From contig CASEQE010000046.1 in the NCBI GenBank assembly GCA_949289995.1, positions 1 through 63,017 on the forward strand: 63,017 nucleotides of DNA. The letters are read 5' to 3'. Each line of letters begins with the position of its first letter. Position 1 is the first letter of the stretch. The stretch is from an uncultured Peptococcaceae bacterium (GTDB lineage Bacteria > Bacillota > Dehalobacteriia > UBA4068). The position numbers and the translations under genes were made by a program. Below are positions 9,114-17,841 of this stretch, one piece after another. The notes beneath the pieces were generated by a model. It made no database searches, had not been told where the DNA came from, and worked only from the letters and a program-made list of their open reading frames with translations.

Positions 9114-9244
9114 TGTTCTCTCCGTTTATTTCAGCGGCGGGCCAAACCCGCCGGATTTTTTGCCAGATGCTGGTATCAGGGTATTCTATTATTATATCCG
9201 CTTTAAAAGCAAATCGCAATTCTTATACGCTACAAGCGGGATTA

Positions 9245-10051
9245 TTATTCCAAAGCCGCCAAATCCTGCCGGCATTTGCATAAGAAACGTTTTCTCTCCT
9301 CTCCGGGAGGTAAAGAGCAATCCCAAATGATTTTTCCCGGGGTTTTATCTTGTCTTAATAGATTATTCTGCACCAAAACCTTATATAAATGCTGGGAAAC
9401 GCCAAAATTTCCATCGTATATCGCAAAACAGGGATAATTTTCCTCCAACCAACGGCGCAAAAAAATATAATGGGTACAGCCCAAAACCAAAGCATCGGCC
9501 TTACCGCAATAAGGATCCAGCAAACGCCGGAGATAGGCGTAAATTTTAGCGGAACGAAAATCTTCTTCCACCATTTCCATCAACCCCGGGCAAGCCAAAG
9601 GAATAACCTGATCGTCTTTGGCCACCTGGCTTAAAAGGGCGGCGAATTTTTTTTCCCGCAGGGTTAACCGGGTAGCCATCACCAAAACCCGTTTATGCTG
9701 CAAAACCGCTGGTTTTAAAGCCGGCTCCAAACCCAATATAGGCAAAGCATATTCCTGGCGTAGCATAGCGGCAGCGGCGGAGGTAGCGGTATTGCAGGCC
9801 AAAACCAAAGCTTTGCAACCTAAGGCGCATAGTCGGCGGCAATTTTCCCGCATCAAAGCTTGGATTTGCGCCGTGCTTTTGTCGCCATAGGGAGCGTTAA
9901 CAATATCAGCAAAATAGCGAAAATCCTCCCCCGGCAATAATTTTCTCGCTTGGGCTAATACGGTAATGCCGCCGACTCCGGAATCAAATACCGTAACCGG
10001 CTGAGAAAGGTTATACCCAATTTGTGGATAAGTTGTGGATATATTCTTCAT
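9245..10051 (-). CDS. murI: Glutamate racemase
   Basis: A 268-residue cytosolic enzyme that makes D-glutamate for peptidoglycan. Seen motifs: FDSGVGGITVL with the catalytic aspartate/serine region near residue 22, ACNTATSAA with the first catalytic cysteine, and GCTHY with the second. The N-terminus is about 14 residues longer than usual before DSGVGG, there is no clear ribosome site, and no better in-frame start exists. The extra codons coincide with two DnaA-box-like sequences. The gene follows recF by 144 bp on the same strand, an unusual place for murI, and precedes the DUF1385 gene. Confidence 0.93.
   Translation of the reverse strand: MKNISTTYPQIGYNLSQPVTVFDSGVGGITVLAQARKLLPGEDFRYFADIVNAPYGDKSTAQIQALMRENCRRLCALGCKALVLACNTATSAAAAMLRQEYALPILGLEPALKPAVLQHKRVLVMATRLTLREKKFAALLSQVAKDDQVIPLACPGLMEMVEEDFRSAKIYAYLRRLLDPYCGKADALVLGCTHYIFLRRWLEENYPCFAIYDGNFGVSQHLYKVLVQNNLLRQDKTPGKIIWDCSLPPGEERKRFLCKCRQDLAALE
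10023..10042 (-). other. Pair of DnaA-box-like sequences
   Basis: TGTGGATAA at 10023-10031 is a perfect match to the DnaA 9-mer (TTATCCACA on the minus strand), followed 2 bp later by TGTGGATAT at 10034-10042, one mismatch, same orientation. A weaker one (TGTGTATAA) is at 10154-10162. They lie in the first codons of murI and just downstream of recF. Confidence 0.5.
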
Positions 10052-10195
10052 ATTTGTTTATTTACCGTTCATAAAAGCAGCGAATCTTTGCTTTTCCCCT
10101 GCTAAAACCCGTGAATGAATGGGTATATTTTTTAGCAACCACGCCGCTTCTACTGTGTATAACTTGTATTTTCCATGCCGCGATAAGCTTTTGAT

Positions 10196-11287
10196 CTAGG
10201 GATTAGAGGTTAATTTTCCTTTTTCCACATGCCACTGGCGTCCTCGGGAAAAAGAAAAATGGGTGGCGGTAAGAAAGGTTTGGGTTTTGCCCATGGTCAA
10301 GCGCAAAAGATTTTTTTGCCGCTGACCGTCCAATTCGCTTAATACGTCATCTAAAAGCAAAACCGGGTATTCGCCTCGTATTTCCTTAGCGATGGCCAAT
10401 TCCGCCAATTTTAAAGCCAAAGCGGCGCTACGTTGTTGTCCCTGGGAAGCATAAGCCCGGCTGGAAACGCCGTCAATATCGATGGCCAAATCGTCCCGAT
10501 GCGGCCCGCATAAGCTTATCCCCCGGCATAATTCTCCTCGCCGCATACGCTCTACTTGCGCGGTCAATTGCCGCCTTAGGCTTTCTTCATCCATTTGTTC
10601 TTCATCTCCAGACGCCAAAGCATAACTTTGATAATGCAAAGTCAATTTTTCCCCTTGCTGCAAAGATTCCTGCACATTTTCTACAATCGGCCGTAATAAA
10701 CCAATCAATTGCAAACGTCTCTGGGTAATTTTTGCCGCCAAATCGATAAATTGATAGTCCCATAGCGGCAATACATCTTCCCTTTGTTGTTTTAAACATT
10801 GATTGCGTTGTTTTACCACTTGATTATAACGAACCAATAAAGAAAAATATTCTGGATACAATTGACTCATCTGCCGGTTGATATAGCGGCGGCGCAAAGT
10901 CGGCCCGCCTTTAATCAGCAGCAAATCCTCCGGCGCAAAGGTTACTGTATGAAAACGACCGATAATTTCGTTAAGTTTGCGACAAACCTGCTGGTCTATT
11001 CGCCATTTTCTGCGTTTCTGTTTGTTTACCGCTGCAGAAAGGGAAAAGGATTCGTTTTTACTTTCTATATGTCCTTGCAAATAAAAATAATCTTTTTCCC
11101 ATTGTATCAATTCTCCTTCGCCGCAGCCGCGAAAAGAAGAAGCCATGGATAAATAACCAATCGCTTCCAGCAAATTGGATTTTCCTTGTGCGTTTTTACC
11201 GGTAATCAGGTTCAAATTCGGATCGAATTCCGCCTGTTGCTGATGATAGTTGCGAAAATTTTCTATATACAGACGGTTAATTTGCAT
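10196..11287 (-). CDS. recF: DNA replication and repair protein RecF
   Basis: A 363-residue SMC-like ATPase that helps load RecA at single-strand gaps through RecOR. Seen: N-terminal YIENFRNY, Walker A GKNAQGKSN near residue 31, FAPEDLLLIKGGPTLRRRYI typical of RecF, signature-like SQGQQRSAALALKLAE, and Walker B LLLDDVLSELD near residue 310. The length is normal. It starts 1 bp after the dnaN stop, so the two are surely co-transcribed. In most Bacillota gyrB follows recF; here murI follows. Confidence 0.95.
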   Translation of the reverse strand: MQINRLYIENFRNYHQQQAEFDPNLNLITGKNAQGKSNLLEAIGYLSMASSFRGCGEGELIQWEKDYFYLQGHIESKNESFSLSAAVNKQKRRKWRIDQQVCRKLNEIIGRFHTVTFAPEDLLLIKGGPTLRRRYINRQMSQLYPEYFSLLVRYNQVVKQRNQCLKQQREDVLPLWDYQFIDLAAKITQRRLQLIGLLRPIVENVQESLQQGEKLTLHYQSYALASGDEEQMDEESLRRQLTAQVERMRRGELCRGISLCGPHRDDLAIDIDGVSSRAYASQGQQRSAALALKLAELAIAKEIRGEYPVLLLDDVLSELDGQRQKNLLRLTMGKTQTFLTATHFSFSRGRQWHVEKGKLTSNP

Positions 11288-11288
11288 T

Positions 11289-12413
11289 TTAGCGGTTCAC
11301 CCTAACCGGCAATACCAGATATAAATAATCTTTATTTTCATCGCTAGCCCCTTCGATAATTCCCGGCGTAGTAGAGCCGGTTAAGCGAAAACATACCGTT
11401 TCGTCATCGATTACCTTTAAGGCTTCCAATAGATAACGGGCATTATAATTGGCCACCAAAGTTTCGCCCTGAATTTCCGCCGCCAATTCTTCTTTAATCG
11501 TACCTTCATCCGGCACTTCCGCCGCCAAAAACAGCTTATCGCCTTCAAAAGTTAGGCGTACGATATTGCCTTTGCCCCGAGTCACATCCCGGGAAATTAA
11601 AGAAGCCCGTTCCAAAGCATTGCACAAACGATGATTATGAATCAGCGAATGACAGCAAAACAAATTATCCGCCGGTAAAACCTGTTTATAATCCGGATAT
11701 TGTCCTACGATAACCCGGGAGGTAAAGGTTAAATTGCCCAAACGGAAATAAGCCTGATTACGATTGGCGGTTAGGGTAATTTCTTCCTCTTCGTTTACCG
11801 CCAAACGGGCGATTTCCTGCAAAGTGCGGCAAGGAATAATTAGCGAAGCTTCCCCTTGTCCGTGCCAGGCGCAAACGCCTTTGGCCAAGCGATGAGTATC
11901 AGTGGCTACCATAGTAATTTTATCCCCGGAAATTTCCAATAAAATACCGGTAAACACCGGCCTTACCTCGTCGTTGGCGGCGGCTATGGACACCTGCCGC
12001 ACCAAACGGCGAAACGGTTTTACCGGTATCGTCCCGTGGATTTCCCCTTCCGGTTGAGGCAAAGCGGGAAATTCTTCCGCCAAAAAACAAGGTACGGACA
12101 TTTGCGACCGTTCGTATTCCACCAACAATTGTTCCCGGCCCATGCTTGCCAAAGATATATTGGCGGAAGGAAGCAATCGGGTTATGCCAGCAAATTTTCG
12201 TCCCGGCACCGCCACTTCTCCCTCTTCCACAATATCCCCGTTGATTACGCATTCCATAGCCATTTCCAAATCCGTGGCCCGGAAGGATAGCAAACCGTCT
12301 TTGGCGGTAATTAAAATTCCGCCTAAAACCGGCAAAGTATTTTTGTTGCTTACCGCTCTTTCTACAGCCTGCACCGCATAGAGCAAATCTTCTTTTTGTA
12401 TATTGACTTTCAT
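11289..12413 (-). CDS. dnaN: DNA polymerase III beta subunit (sliding clamp)
   Basis: A 374-residue protein forming the ring-shaped processivity clamp. The chosen start gives MKVNIQKEDLLYAVQAVERAVSNK, the usual N-terminus, with AAAGGG upstream; the open frame continues 37 codons further but that part is low-complexity and lacks family similarity. Family features include NTLPVLGGILI, the central VRPVFTGILLEI and a C-terminal LYLVLPVRVNR. Normal length. dnaA, the usual gene in front, is not present: recG lies upstream across a 420-bp gap that holds DnaA-box-like sites and an extended -10 promoter. Confidence 0.95.
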   Translation of the reverse strand: MKVNIQKEDLLYAVQAVERAVSNKNTLPVLGGILITAKDGLLSFRATDLEMAMECVINGDIVEEGEVAVPGRKFAGITRLLPSANISLASMGREQLLVEYERSQMSVPCFLAEEFPALPQPEGEIHGTIPVKPFRRLVRQVSIAAANDEVRPVFTGILLEISGDKITMVATDTHRLAKGVCAWHGQGEASLIIPCRTLQEIARLAVNEEEEITLTANRNQAYFRLGNLTFTSRVIVGQYPDYKQVLPADNLFCCHSLIHNHRLCNALERASLISRDVTRGKGNIVRLTFEGDKLFLAAEVPDEGTIKEELAAEIQGETLVANYNARYLLEALKVIDDETVCFRLTGSTTPGIIEGASDENKDYLYLVLPVRVNR

Positions 12414-12833
12414 CTTTTCAACCCTTTCTTTGCGGATATCTTTTTTGCGCCGCCGTCGGTTTAACGGGGAAACAAGAAAAACGATTCGGATCAGGATGAG
12501 GATAAGGATATATATAGTAGTCATAATAAGGGGTGTGAAAAATGGGGATAAATGGAATTTGATAAAGTATAGCAGGTTTTTTGGTAAAAATATCCTGTTG
12601 ATATATTTTTGTCTTTTTCCCCATTATACAACGTAGGCAAAGTCTTGCTTTTTTATTCAACCAAAAAGCAACGACTATTTTTTTAATCTACAAAGTTTCA
12701 ACGTGGTTTTCACCGTTTATCCTCAATTTTTTGTGGATAAAATTTACCCCTAGCGACAATCTATGGTTTATTATAACATAACTAAAGAAATAAAAAATGC
12801 CGTGGTAAAAAAAAATTGCCAGGAAAAAAGTTT
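12414..12833. other. Non-coding gap between dnaN and recG with DnaA-box-like sites
   Basis: Contains one perfect DnaA 9-mer (TGTGGATAA, 12732-12740) and one-mismatch forms at 12717-12725 (TTATCCTCA), 12543-12551 (TGGGGATAA) and 12497-12505 (TGAGGATAA), among AT-rich stretches. No gene or clear terminator for recG is seen. It is a candidate origin fragment or DnaA-controlled dnaN leader. The nearby GTTTCAACGTGG resembles a parS site only loosely. Confidence 0.5.
12770..12778 (-). promoter_or_regulatory. Candidate extended -10 promoter for dnaN-recF
   Basis: On the minus strand TGTTATAAT, a perfect -10 with an extended TGn. No good -35 is visible. The DnaA-box-like sites lie 30-60 bp downstream, where DnaA binding could repress the promoter. 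Confidence 0.5.
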
Positions 12834-15194
12834 TTAGCCGCTTAAAAATTTTTGTTTTGCCGTAACGGCGCTTTGTAATTCTTTGCTTATTTCTTGTTTT
12901 TGTTCTTGCAAAAATAAGGCGTCTTCCCGGGCAATTTGCAATAAATCTGCATCTTTAGCTAAATCGGCAACACGCAGTTGGGGTAAACCGTGCTGTCTTT
13001 GACCAAAAAATTCTCCCGGCCCTCTTTGGCGCAAATCCGCTTCCGCCAAGGCAAAACCGTCGCTACAGGAAACAATGGTTTTTAGTCTTTCTTTGGCAAT
13101 ACCTGCAACAGGATTATGTAACAATAAACAATACCCCTGATCTTTTCCCCGGCCGATTCTGCCTCGCAATTGATGCAATTGGGCCAGGCCGAACCGTTCC
13201 GCATCCCGAATCAACATAATCGTGGCGTTGGGAATATCCACCCCCACTTCTACCACCGTGGTAGAAACCAAAATTTGAATTTGATTTTTTTGAAAAGCTT
13301 CGGTTATGCTTTGTTTCTCTGCGTTTTTTAAACGGCCATGCAATAAACCTACCTGATATTGAGGAAAACGGTTTTGCATTTGTTGAAAGCAGCTTTCTGC
13401 TCCCGCCAAATCTAATTTTTCGCTTTCTTCAATTAAAGGACAAATTATAAAAGCCTGATGATGCTTTGCCAATTCTTTGGCGATAAAAGCATAAATCCTT
13501 TCTTCCATGCCATAATCCGCTGCATAAGTGCGCACCGGTAATCTGCCCGGCGGCGATTGATCAATAATCGACATAGCCAAATCCGCATAAACCGTCATAG
13601 CCAATGTGCGGGGAATCGGCGTCGCCGACATGACCAGCGTATCGGTTAAACTTTCCGCCAATTTAGCCCTTTGCATAACGCCGAAACGATGTTGTTCGTC
13701 GGTTATGGCCAAACCCGGCATATGCCATTGCAAATCGTCGTTTAATAAAGCATGGGTGCCAATCAGCACATTTATTTTACCGGCGGCAAAATCAGCAATA
13801 ATATGCCGTTTTTCCTTGGCTGGCAGGGAACCAATTAATATTTCTGTTGTCAAAGAAAACTGTTGAAATAACGGCGCCAGGTTTTGATAATGCTGTTCTG
13901 CAAGGATTTCCGTAGGCGCCATTAAAATCCCTTGTTTTCCCCCTAGACAGGTTTTCAAAATTGCCGCCGCCGCTACCATGGTTTTGCCGCAACCTACATC
14001 TCCTTGCACCAAACGGGCCATAGGCCGGGGCCGGTTTAAATCCTGAAAAATTTCGCCGATTACCCGCTTTTGCGCCTCCGTTAAGGAATAGGGGAGAGCG
14101 GCGGCGAAAGTTTTCAGCAAAACTTGGTCGTTTTGCCGCGGACGGTGGATTTCCGCCGGTTTTTGATTTTGTTGAAAGCCGGTAATCGCCAATTGTAAAA
14201 TCAGCAATTCTTCATAAGCCATGCGCCGGCGACATTGTTCCAAAGTTTGAAAATCTTGCGGAAAATGGAGTTGATACAGGGCTTCCCCCCGAGAAGGCCA
14301 ATTGTGTTTATTACATAATACCGGCGGTAGAATTTCTTTGATACAAGGAGCGTAGCGGCGGCAGATTTGTTCCGTTAGCTGAACCAGGGTTTTTTGATGC
14401 AATCCCTCCACCCGGCGATAAATAGGCTGGATACCACTGGTAGGCAAAGCGTCGTCCCAATAAAAATCTTCGGCAATAAATTGCTGCCGGCCAAAAGCAT
14501 TTTCCTTATGTCCCAATACACTGATTTGCCGTCCTTTGCGCATTTGTTGCGCCAGATAGCGCTGATTGAACCATATTACGGTAATTGCGCCGCTTTCATC
14601 CTCCAGCTGCGCTTTTAATAGCGTGAGTTTGCTTCTGGTAGGTTGAATTTGCCAATCGGTTAAAGCGCCGCGAATCACTCGGCTTTCCCCTATAGGCAAA
14701 CGGTTTACCGGGGTGAGGCCGCGCCAGTCTCGATAGGCCCGAGGAAAGAAAAACAGCAAATCCCCGGCGGTGTGTATATGCAATTTGGCCAAAAGCGCCG
14801 CCCGCTTGGGGCCGATGCCGGGTAAAGATACCATAGGTATATCCAGCCCCGGCAGGGAAACGGCGGATTGGTTTTTTGTCGGCGGATTGGCTTTTGCCGG
14901 CGGATTGGCTTTTGTCGGCGGATTGGTTTTTGTCGGCGGATTGGTTTTTGCCGGCGTTTGGCTTTTGTTGCTGGGTTGGTTCGCCCCTTTATCGGCGATT
15001 TGTTGCGCGATGGCCTGCAAAAGGCGAGGCCGCTCTTGAAGAGCGGCCTCCTGATAGGCATTGGCCAACGCCGCCAAAGCCTGGTTGTGTTCCAGGCTGG
15101 CCTGGGCCGCCACATAAGCGGCAAAACCTCCGAAAACAGCGCTGTCGCAATAGCCCAGTTTTCGTTCTTTTTCGATTAAATGGCGAATGTCCAT
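12834..15194 (-). CDS. recG: ATP-dependent DNA helicase RecG
   Basis: A 786-residue helicase that reverses stalled forks and processes branched DNA. An OB-fold wedge region (about 155-300) precedes the helicase core with Walker A QGDVGCGKT, the DEQH box in ITDEQHRFGV, SATPIPRT, and the C-terminal HGRL and QLRGRIGRG motifs. The start is the ATG at 15194, 6 nt after GAGG; an upstream TTG is less likely. Unusual: residues about 75-108 are a low-complexity insert with repeats of six residues (KTNPPT/KANPPA), just before the helix-hairpin-helix-like LPGIGPKRAALL. It starts 19 bp after the purB stop. Confidence 0.94.
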   Translation of the reverse strand: MDIRHLIEKERKLGYCDSAVFGGFAAYVAAQASLEHNQALAALANAYQEAALQERPRLLQAIAQQIADKGANQPSNKSQTPAKTNPPTKTNPPTKANPPAKANPPTKNQSAVSLPGLDIPMVSLPGIGPKRAALLAKLHIHTAGDLLFFFPRAYRDWRGLTPVNRLPIGESRVIRGALTDWQIQPTRSKLTLLKAQLEDESGAITVIWFNQRYLAQQMRKGRQISVLGHKENAFGRQQFIAEDFYWDDALPTSGIQPIYRRVEGLHQKTLVQLTEQICRRYAPCIKEILPPVLCNKHNWPSRGEALYQLHFPQDFQTLEQCRRRMAYEELLILQLAITGFQQNQKPAEIHRPRQNDQVLLKTFAAALPYSLTEAQKRVIGEIFQDLNRPRPMARLVQGDVGCGKTMVAAAAILKTCLGGKQGILMAPTEILAEQHYQNLAPLFQQFSLTTEILIGSLPAKEKRHIIADFAAGKINVLIGTHALLNDDLQWHMPGLAITDEQHRFGVMQRAKLAESLTDTLVMSATPIPRTLAMTVYADLAMSIIDQSPPGRLPVRTYAADYGMEERIYAFIAKELAKHHQAFIICPLIEESEKLDLAGAESCFQQMQNRFPQYQVGLLHGRLKNAEKQSITEAFQKNQIQILVSTTVVEVGVDIPNATIMLIRDAERFGLAQLHQLRGRIGRGKDQGYCLLLHNPVAGIAKERLKTIVSCSDGFALAEADLRQRGPGEFFGQRQHGLPQLRVADLAKDADLLQIAREDALFLQEQKQEISKELQSAVTAKQKFLSG
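14870..14958 (-). repeat. 18-bp coding tandem repeat in recG
   Basis: Four to five copies of an 18-bp unit (GGCGGATTGG plus a variable eight bases on the plus strand) encode a Pro/Lys/Asn-rich linker between the N-terminal region and the wedge domain of RecG. Confidence 0.85.
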
Positions 15195-15213
15195 ACTTTG
15201 CCTCAAGAATAAT

Positions 15214-16647
15214 TTATACGTTTAGTTCGGGATGTAAATCTTCCTGGGGATATTTGGCCAGCAGGGGATAAACTTGGGAATCGAGAAATTCCCGGGTTTG
15301 TTCCGGAGCCAAACCTACGTATAATTCCGGTTGCAACAAATCCGCCAATTCCTGGGGATCCAGGTCAAAGGCTGGGTCGGCGGCAATTCTTTGCAATAAA
15401 TCGTTGGTTTTACCCGCCAGTTTTACTTCCGCCGCCGCCGCCTGGGTATGTTGCCGCAAACGTTCGTGAAGCAATTGCCGGTGTCCGCCTTTTTCCACCG
15501 CCCGCATCATAATATTCTCCGTGGCCATAAAAGGCAGCTTTTCCATAACCCGTCGGCGAATCACCAAGGGATAAACCACCAAACCTTCGCTGATATTGAT
15601 GTAGATATTTAATATGGCGTCCACTGCCAGAAAAGCTTCGGCTACGGCGATTCTTTTATTGGCGGAATCATCCAGGGTGCGTTCAAACCATTGCTCCGCC
15701 GCGGTACAGGCCGGATTGAGGCTGTTGACCATTACATAGCGGGCCAAAGCGGTTATCCGTTCCGAACGCATGGGATTGCGTTTATAGGGCATGGCCGAAG
15801 AACCAATTTGCTCTTTTTCAAAAGGTTCCTCTATTTCTTCAAAGGATTGCAGCAGCCGGATATCGTTGGCAAATTTATGGGCGCTTTGGGCAATACCGGA
15901 CAAAACCGCCAGCATATTGGCGTCCACTTTGCGGGAATAGGTTTGTCCCGATACCGGAACCACCGAGGAAAATCCCATTTCCGCAGCAATATATTCTTCC
16001 AGCTGTTTCACTTTTTGCTGGTCGCCGTGGAACAGCTCCAAAAAGCTGGCCTGGGTGCCGGTGGCTCCTTTGGAACCCAGCAGGGACAAATGATCCAGCC
16101 GGTATTGGATATCTTGGATATCCATCATCAATTCCCATATCCACAGACAGGCTCGTTTGCCCACAGTGGTAAGCTGAGCCGGCTGCAAATGGGTGTAGGC
16201 CAGGCAGGGCAATTGCCGGTATTGTTCGGCAAAGGCGGCCAGATTTTTGACCACTTGTACCAGCTTGCCCCGAATCAGCCGGGCGGCTTTGTCGAGAATG
16301 ATAATATCGGTATTGTCTCCCACATAGCAGGAAGTAGCGCCCAAATGGATAATTGGCGCTGCTATGGGGCATTCCTTGCCGTAGGCGTATACATGGGCCA
16401 TCACATCGTGGCGCACTTCTTTTTCTCGGGCCGCCGCCGCTTGATAATCGATGCGGGGCAGGGCTTCTTCCATAGCGGCGATTTGTTGGTCGCTGATGTT
16501 CAGACCCAGTTTTTGTTCTCCTTTGGCCAAGGCGATCCATAACCGCCGCCAGGTGGTAAATTTAAATTCCGGCGAAAACAAATATTGCATTTCCTGACTG
16601 GCATAACGGCTGGAAAGGGGAGATACGTAATTTTTTTTGTCGTCCAT
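15214..16647 (-). CDS. purB: Adenylosuccinate lyase
   Basis: A 477-residue fumarase-superfamily enzyme acting twice in purine synthesis: on SAICAR, and on adenylosuccinate to give AMP. The superfamily signature is SSAMPYKRNPMRSE near residue 285, with HDVMAHVYAYG and the histidine-bearing YTHLQPAQ also seen. The length fits the longer PurB type found in many Clostridia and animals rather than the 430-residue Bacillus form. AAAGGA lies in front of the start. It is 22 bp downstream of tsaB and 19 bp upstream of recG. Confidence 0.95.
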   Translation of the reverse strand: MDDKKNYVSPLSSRYASQEMQYLFSPEFKFTTWRRLWIALAKGEQKLGLNISDQQIAAMEEALPRIDYQAAAAREKEVRHDVMAHVYAYGKECPIAAPIIHLGATSCYVGDNTDIIILDKAARLIRGKLVQVVKNLAAFAEQYRQLPCLAYTHLQPAQLTTVGKRACLWIWELMMDIQDIQYRLDHLSLLGSKGATGTQASFLELFHGDQQKVKQLEEYIAAEMGFSSVVPVSGQTYSRKVDANMLAVLSGIAQSAHKFANDIRLLQSFEEIEEPFEKEQIGSSAMPYKRNPMRSERITALARYVMVNSLNPACTAAEQWFERTLDDSANKRIAVAEAFLAVDAILNIYINISEGLVVYPLVIRRRVMEKLPFMATENIMMRAVEKGGHRQLLHERLRQHTQAAAAEVKLAGKTNDLLQRIAADPAFDLDPQELADLLQPELYVGLAPEQTREFLDSQVYPLLAKYPQEDLHPELNV

Positions 16648-16669
16648 AATTTTTCCTTTTATTATTTAT

Positions 16670-17362
16670 TTAATCGGCGTGGGGCTGATGTTGATCAATA
16701 TCCGCTCCGCGCAAATATTGGGGTTCTTGATTGACGATATCGATAAATTCGCCTTGCTTAAATTTTTCCCAGCCCAAAACGGCCGCGGCGGCGGCCATAA
16801 AGCGGCGCCGGTCGCCGGCAGCTTGCCGGTAGTTTTCCGCCAATATTTCCTGTAGGCAGCAGCGATATTTGCTCAGCCCGTCTCCGGAAAACACCACCGG
16901 CGCGTTTAATTGCCGTAGGCGCATAGCCAAAAGCTGTGGGTTTACCCCATCGTCGTTCCAAAGCCGTTTACCCCCTTGAAACAAAGCGGTGTAAACTTCG
17001 TCCCGGCGGGCGTCAAACAGCGGGCAGGAATAAACTGGACTATCGCCGGTAGCGGCCCAGGCCATGGCCTGGGTGCTGCTGATGCCCACCACCGGCAAAT
17101 CCAGGGCAAAAGCCCAGGCTTTTACCGTGGCAAGACCAATGCGCAAACCGGTAAAGGAACCGGGGCCTAGGGTTACCGCCAGGGCGGACAAGTCCTTTAG
17201 CTTTATACCGGAAAGGGAAAACAAAGCATCGGCCATAGGCAGCAGGGATTGGGAGTGGGTAGTGGCGTTATACAGGGAAAATTCACCGCATATCCCTTCC
17301 TCATCGGCAATGGCCAGGCTTAAACTGGATGTGGAAGTATCCACGGCCAAAATTTTGCTCAT
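16670..17362 (-). CDS. tsaB: tRNA threonylcarbamoyladenosine complex dimerisation subunit TsaB
   Basis: A 230-residue ASKHA-fold protein that with TsaD and TsaE installs t6A at position 37 of ANN-decoding tRNAs. Typical N-terminus ILAVDTSTSSLSLAI, then GPGSFTGLRIG near residue 68, and FDARRDEVY near 117. The start at 17362 has GGGAGGT upstream and overlaps the tsaE stop (4 bp), so the two are coupled. The often-adjacent rimI and tsaD are not here. Confidence 0.93.
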   Translation of the reverse strand: MSKILAVDTSTSSLSLAIADEEGICGEFSLYNATTHSQSLLPMADALFSLSGIKLKDLSALAVTLGPGSFTGLRIGLATVKAWAFALDLPVVGISSTQAMAWAATGDSPVYSCPLFDARRDEVYTALFQGGKRLWNDDGVNPQLLAMRLRQLNAPVVFSGDGLSKYRCCLQEILAENYRQAAGDRRRFMAAAAAVLGWEKFKQGEFIDIVNQEPQYLRGADIDQHQPHAD

Positions 17363-17823
17363 ACAAGTACCTCCCATAACCATTGATGTTTTTCCCGGTT
17401 AAAGTCAAATGTCAATTCCCGGCAATCCTCTTCCGCCACCCGGTTTATACCTATGTTTATCCGGTCTTGGGGTAAAAATTCCGCTACATATTGCGGCCAT
17501 TCCACAAAGGTAACGGCGCCGTTTTGAAAACATTCTTCCACACCCAATTCCACTTTATCCTCATATGTCAAAAGTTCCAGACGGTATCCATCCAGATGAT
17601 AAAAGGGGATTTTTCCCGGATAACTTTGATAATAGATGAAAGTAGGGCTGGTAATGGGTTCTTTTATACCCATACCTCGAGCGATAGCTGCGGCCAGCAG
17701 GGTTTTCCCCGCCCCCAAATCACCGTATACGGCAAAAACAACTCCTTGATTCAGCCGGCTGCCGATTTTTTCCCCCAGGGAAATGGTTTCCTGAGGGTTT
17801 TTGCTGGTATAAGAAACAATCAT
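17359..17823 (-). CDS. tsaE: tRNA threonylcarbamoyladenosine ATPase TsaE
   Basis: A 154-residue P-loop ATPase of the t6A complex. Walker A is GDLGAGKT near residue 35. TSPTFIYYQSY and the FVEWPQYVAEFLP segment are hallmarks of the family. Normal length. No strong ribosome site is visible. It lies 18 bp downstream of the DNA glycosylase gene and overlaps tsaB by 4 bp. Confidence 0.94.
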   Translation of the reverse strand: MIVSYTSKNPQETISLGEKIGSRLNQGVVFAVYGDLGAGKTLLAAAIARGMGIKEPITSPTFIYYQSYPGKIPFYHLDGYRLELLTYEDKVELGVEECFQNGAVTFVEWPQYVAEFLPQDRINIGINRVAEEDCRELTFDFNREKHQWLWEVLV

Positions 17824-17841
17824 AGCGATTTTTTTCGCGGC

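Noticed and set aside
12700..12725. parS site near dnaN
   Set aside because: GTTTCAACGTGG followed by TTTTCAC is only loosely like TGTTTCACGTGAAACA; the central palindrome is not kept.
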